Assembly: GCA_020629335.1 (NCBI GenBank)
Contig: JAHDDN010000312.1
Coordinates: 1-6,463, forward strand
Direction of reading: 5' to 3'
Length of the DNA: 6,463 nucleotides
DNA from: Chitinophagales bacterium
GTDB lineage: Bacteria; Bacteroidota; Bacteroidia; Chitinophagales; UBA2359
The notes beneath the pieces are model-generated. The model ran no database searches. It saw only the letters and a list, made by a program, of their open reading frames with translations, and had not been told where the DNA came from. Both the position numbers and the translations under genes were made by a program. Positions 6,207 to 6,463 of this stretch are shown here, piece by piece (positions within the stretch are counted from its first letter, which is position 1; each line of letters starts with the position of its first letter).

Positions 6207-6240
6207 AGTTAAACTTTTTTTAGTGAATTTTGAACGGTGG

Positions 6241-6271
6241 CAAAAATAGATTCTTTTAATTAATTTGCAAA
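6241..6271 (-). promoter_or_regulatory. Bacteroidota-type promoter of the HU gene
   Basis: On the minus strand TTTG (6268–6271), a 19-base spacer and TATTTTTG (6241–6248) match the Bacteroidota primary sigma consensus TTTG…TAnnTTTG exactly. Transcription should begin near 6234, giving a leader of about 28 bases that is A-rich before the ATG, as usual for this phylum. Confidence 0.8.
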
Positions 6272-6409
6272 GAAAACGAGATTGAATTCAACAATTTTCC
6301 TCACTTTAGTGGCAAATTAGGGGTTTTCAAGCAATAAATGGCTTAAAACGGCCTATCAATTAGCAGTTTGAAATTATGTATTTTAATCATTTGAACGTAA
6401 CAAAACGGT

Positions 6410-6463
6410 ATGAAAAAGACGGCTTTTTATGAAAATCACCTTTCCTTGGGTGCTAAAATGGTT
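6410..6463 (+). CDS. gcvT: Glycine cleavage system aminomethyltransferase (T-protein), N-terminal part only
   Basis: Eighteen codons run in frame to the right edge: MKKTAFYENHLSLGAKMV. This is the characteristic N-terminus of GcvT (K-T-x-L/F-Y-x-x-H-x-x-L-G-A-K-M-V), which is normally followed by a PFAG-type motif and about 340 more residues lying outside the window. Family knowledge: T-protein takes the aminomethyl group from lipoylated H-protein, releases ammonia and forms methylene-tetrahydrofolate in the cytoplasm. The ATG at 6410 is the only sensible start for this motif. The 203-base gap to HU (6207–6409) holds the HU promoter and presumably the gcvT promoter; I see no glycine riboswitch or clear promoter match there. 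The call rests on a short but distinctive segment. Confidence 0.85.
   Translation, partial: MKKTAFYENHLSLGAKMV

Noticed and set aside
6367..6393. Possible gcvT promoter, TTTG (6367–6370) and ATCATTTG (6386–6393)
   Set aside because: The -7 element misses the TA and the spacer is only 15 bases, so it does not meet the consensus.

Overview
The window looks like ordinary chromosome from a member of the Bacteroidota, probably Cytophagales-like. It is AT-rich. The gene set porG–uppS–bamA–ompH–ompH is a Bacteroidota arrangement, also known from Porphyromonas gingivalis. Start codons are preceded by A-rich rather than strong Shine-Dalgarno leaders, and several upstream regions carry the Bacteroidota promoter form TTTG…TAnnTTTG. 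The placement below phylum level is inference.

Layout, left to right. Almost everything lies on the minus strand, so transcription runs right to left. Positions 1–98 hold the 5' end of one periplasmic OmpH/Skp-like chaperone gene, cut by the window edge. A second OmpH/Skp gene (227–739), the outer-membrane assembly factor bamA (891–3518) and the isoprenyl diphosphate synthase uppS (3542–4288) lie upstream of it and probably form one transcription unit. uppS has its own candidate promoter. That promoter sits against a strong hairpin terminator (4361–4407) which ends the next gene, porG (4413–5282), a DUF6089/PorG-like protein linked to the type IX secretion system.

A 651-base gap (5283–5933) follows. 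Its middle (5462–5684) is a composite, GC-richer intergenic repeat element made of nested inverted repeats, including a perfect 23-bp inverted repeat. Beyond it is a monocistronic HU-type DNA-binding protein gene (5934–6206, minus strand), with a clear terminator and a textbook Bacteroidota promoter. On the plus strand, diverging from HU, the first 18 codons of gcvT (glycine cleavage T-protein) run off the right edge.

How the genes fit together: the minus-strand cluster is an envelope-biogenesis block. UppS makes the lipid carrier for peptidoglycan and surface polysaccharides. The OmpH/Skp proteins escort unfolded outer-membrane proteins across the periplasm. BamA folds them into the outer membrane, and PorG is probably one of the outer-membrane proteins so delivered. 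HU and gcvT are unrelated housekeeping neighbours. I see no evidence for a new defence or mobile system. The most unusual sequence is the nested intergenic repeat at 5462–5684.
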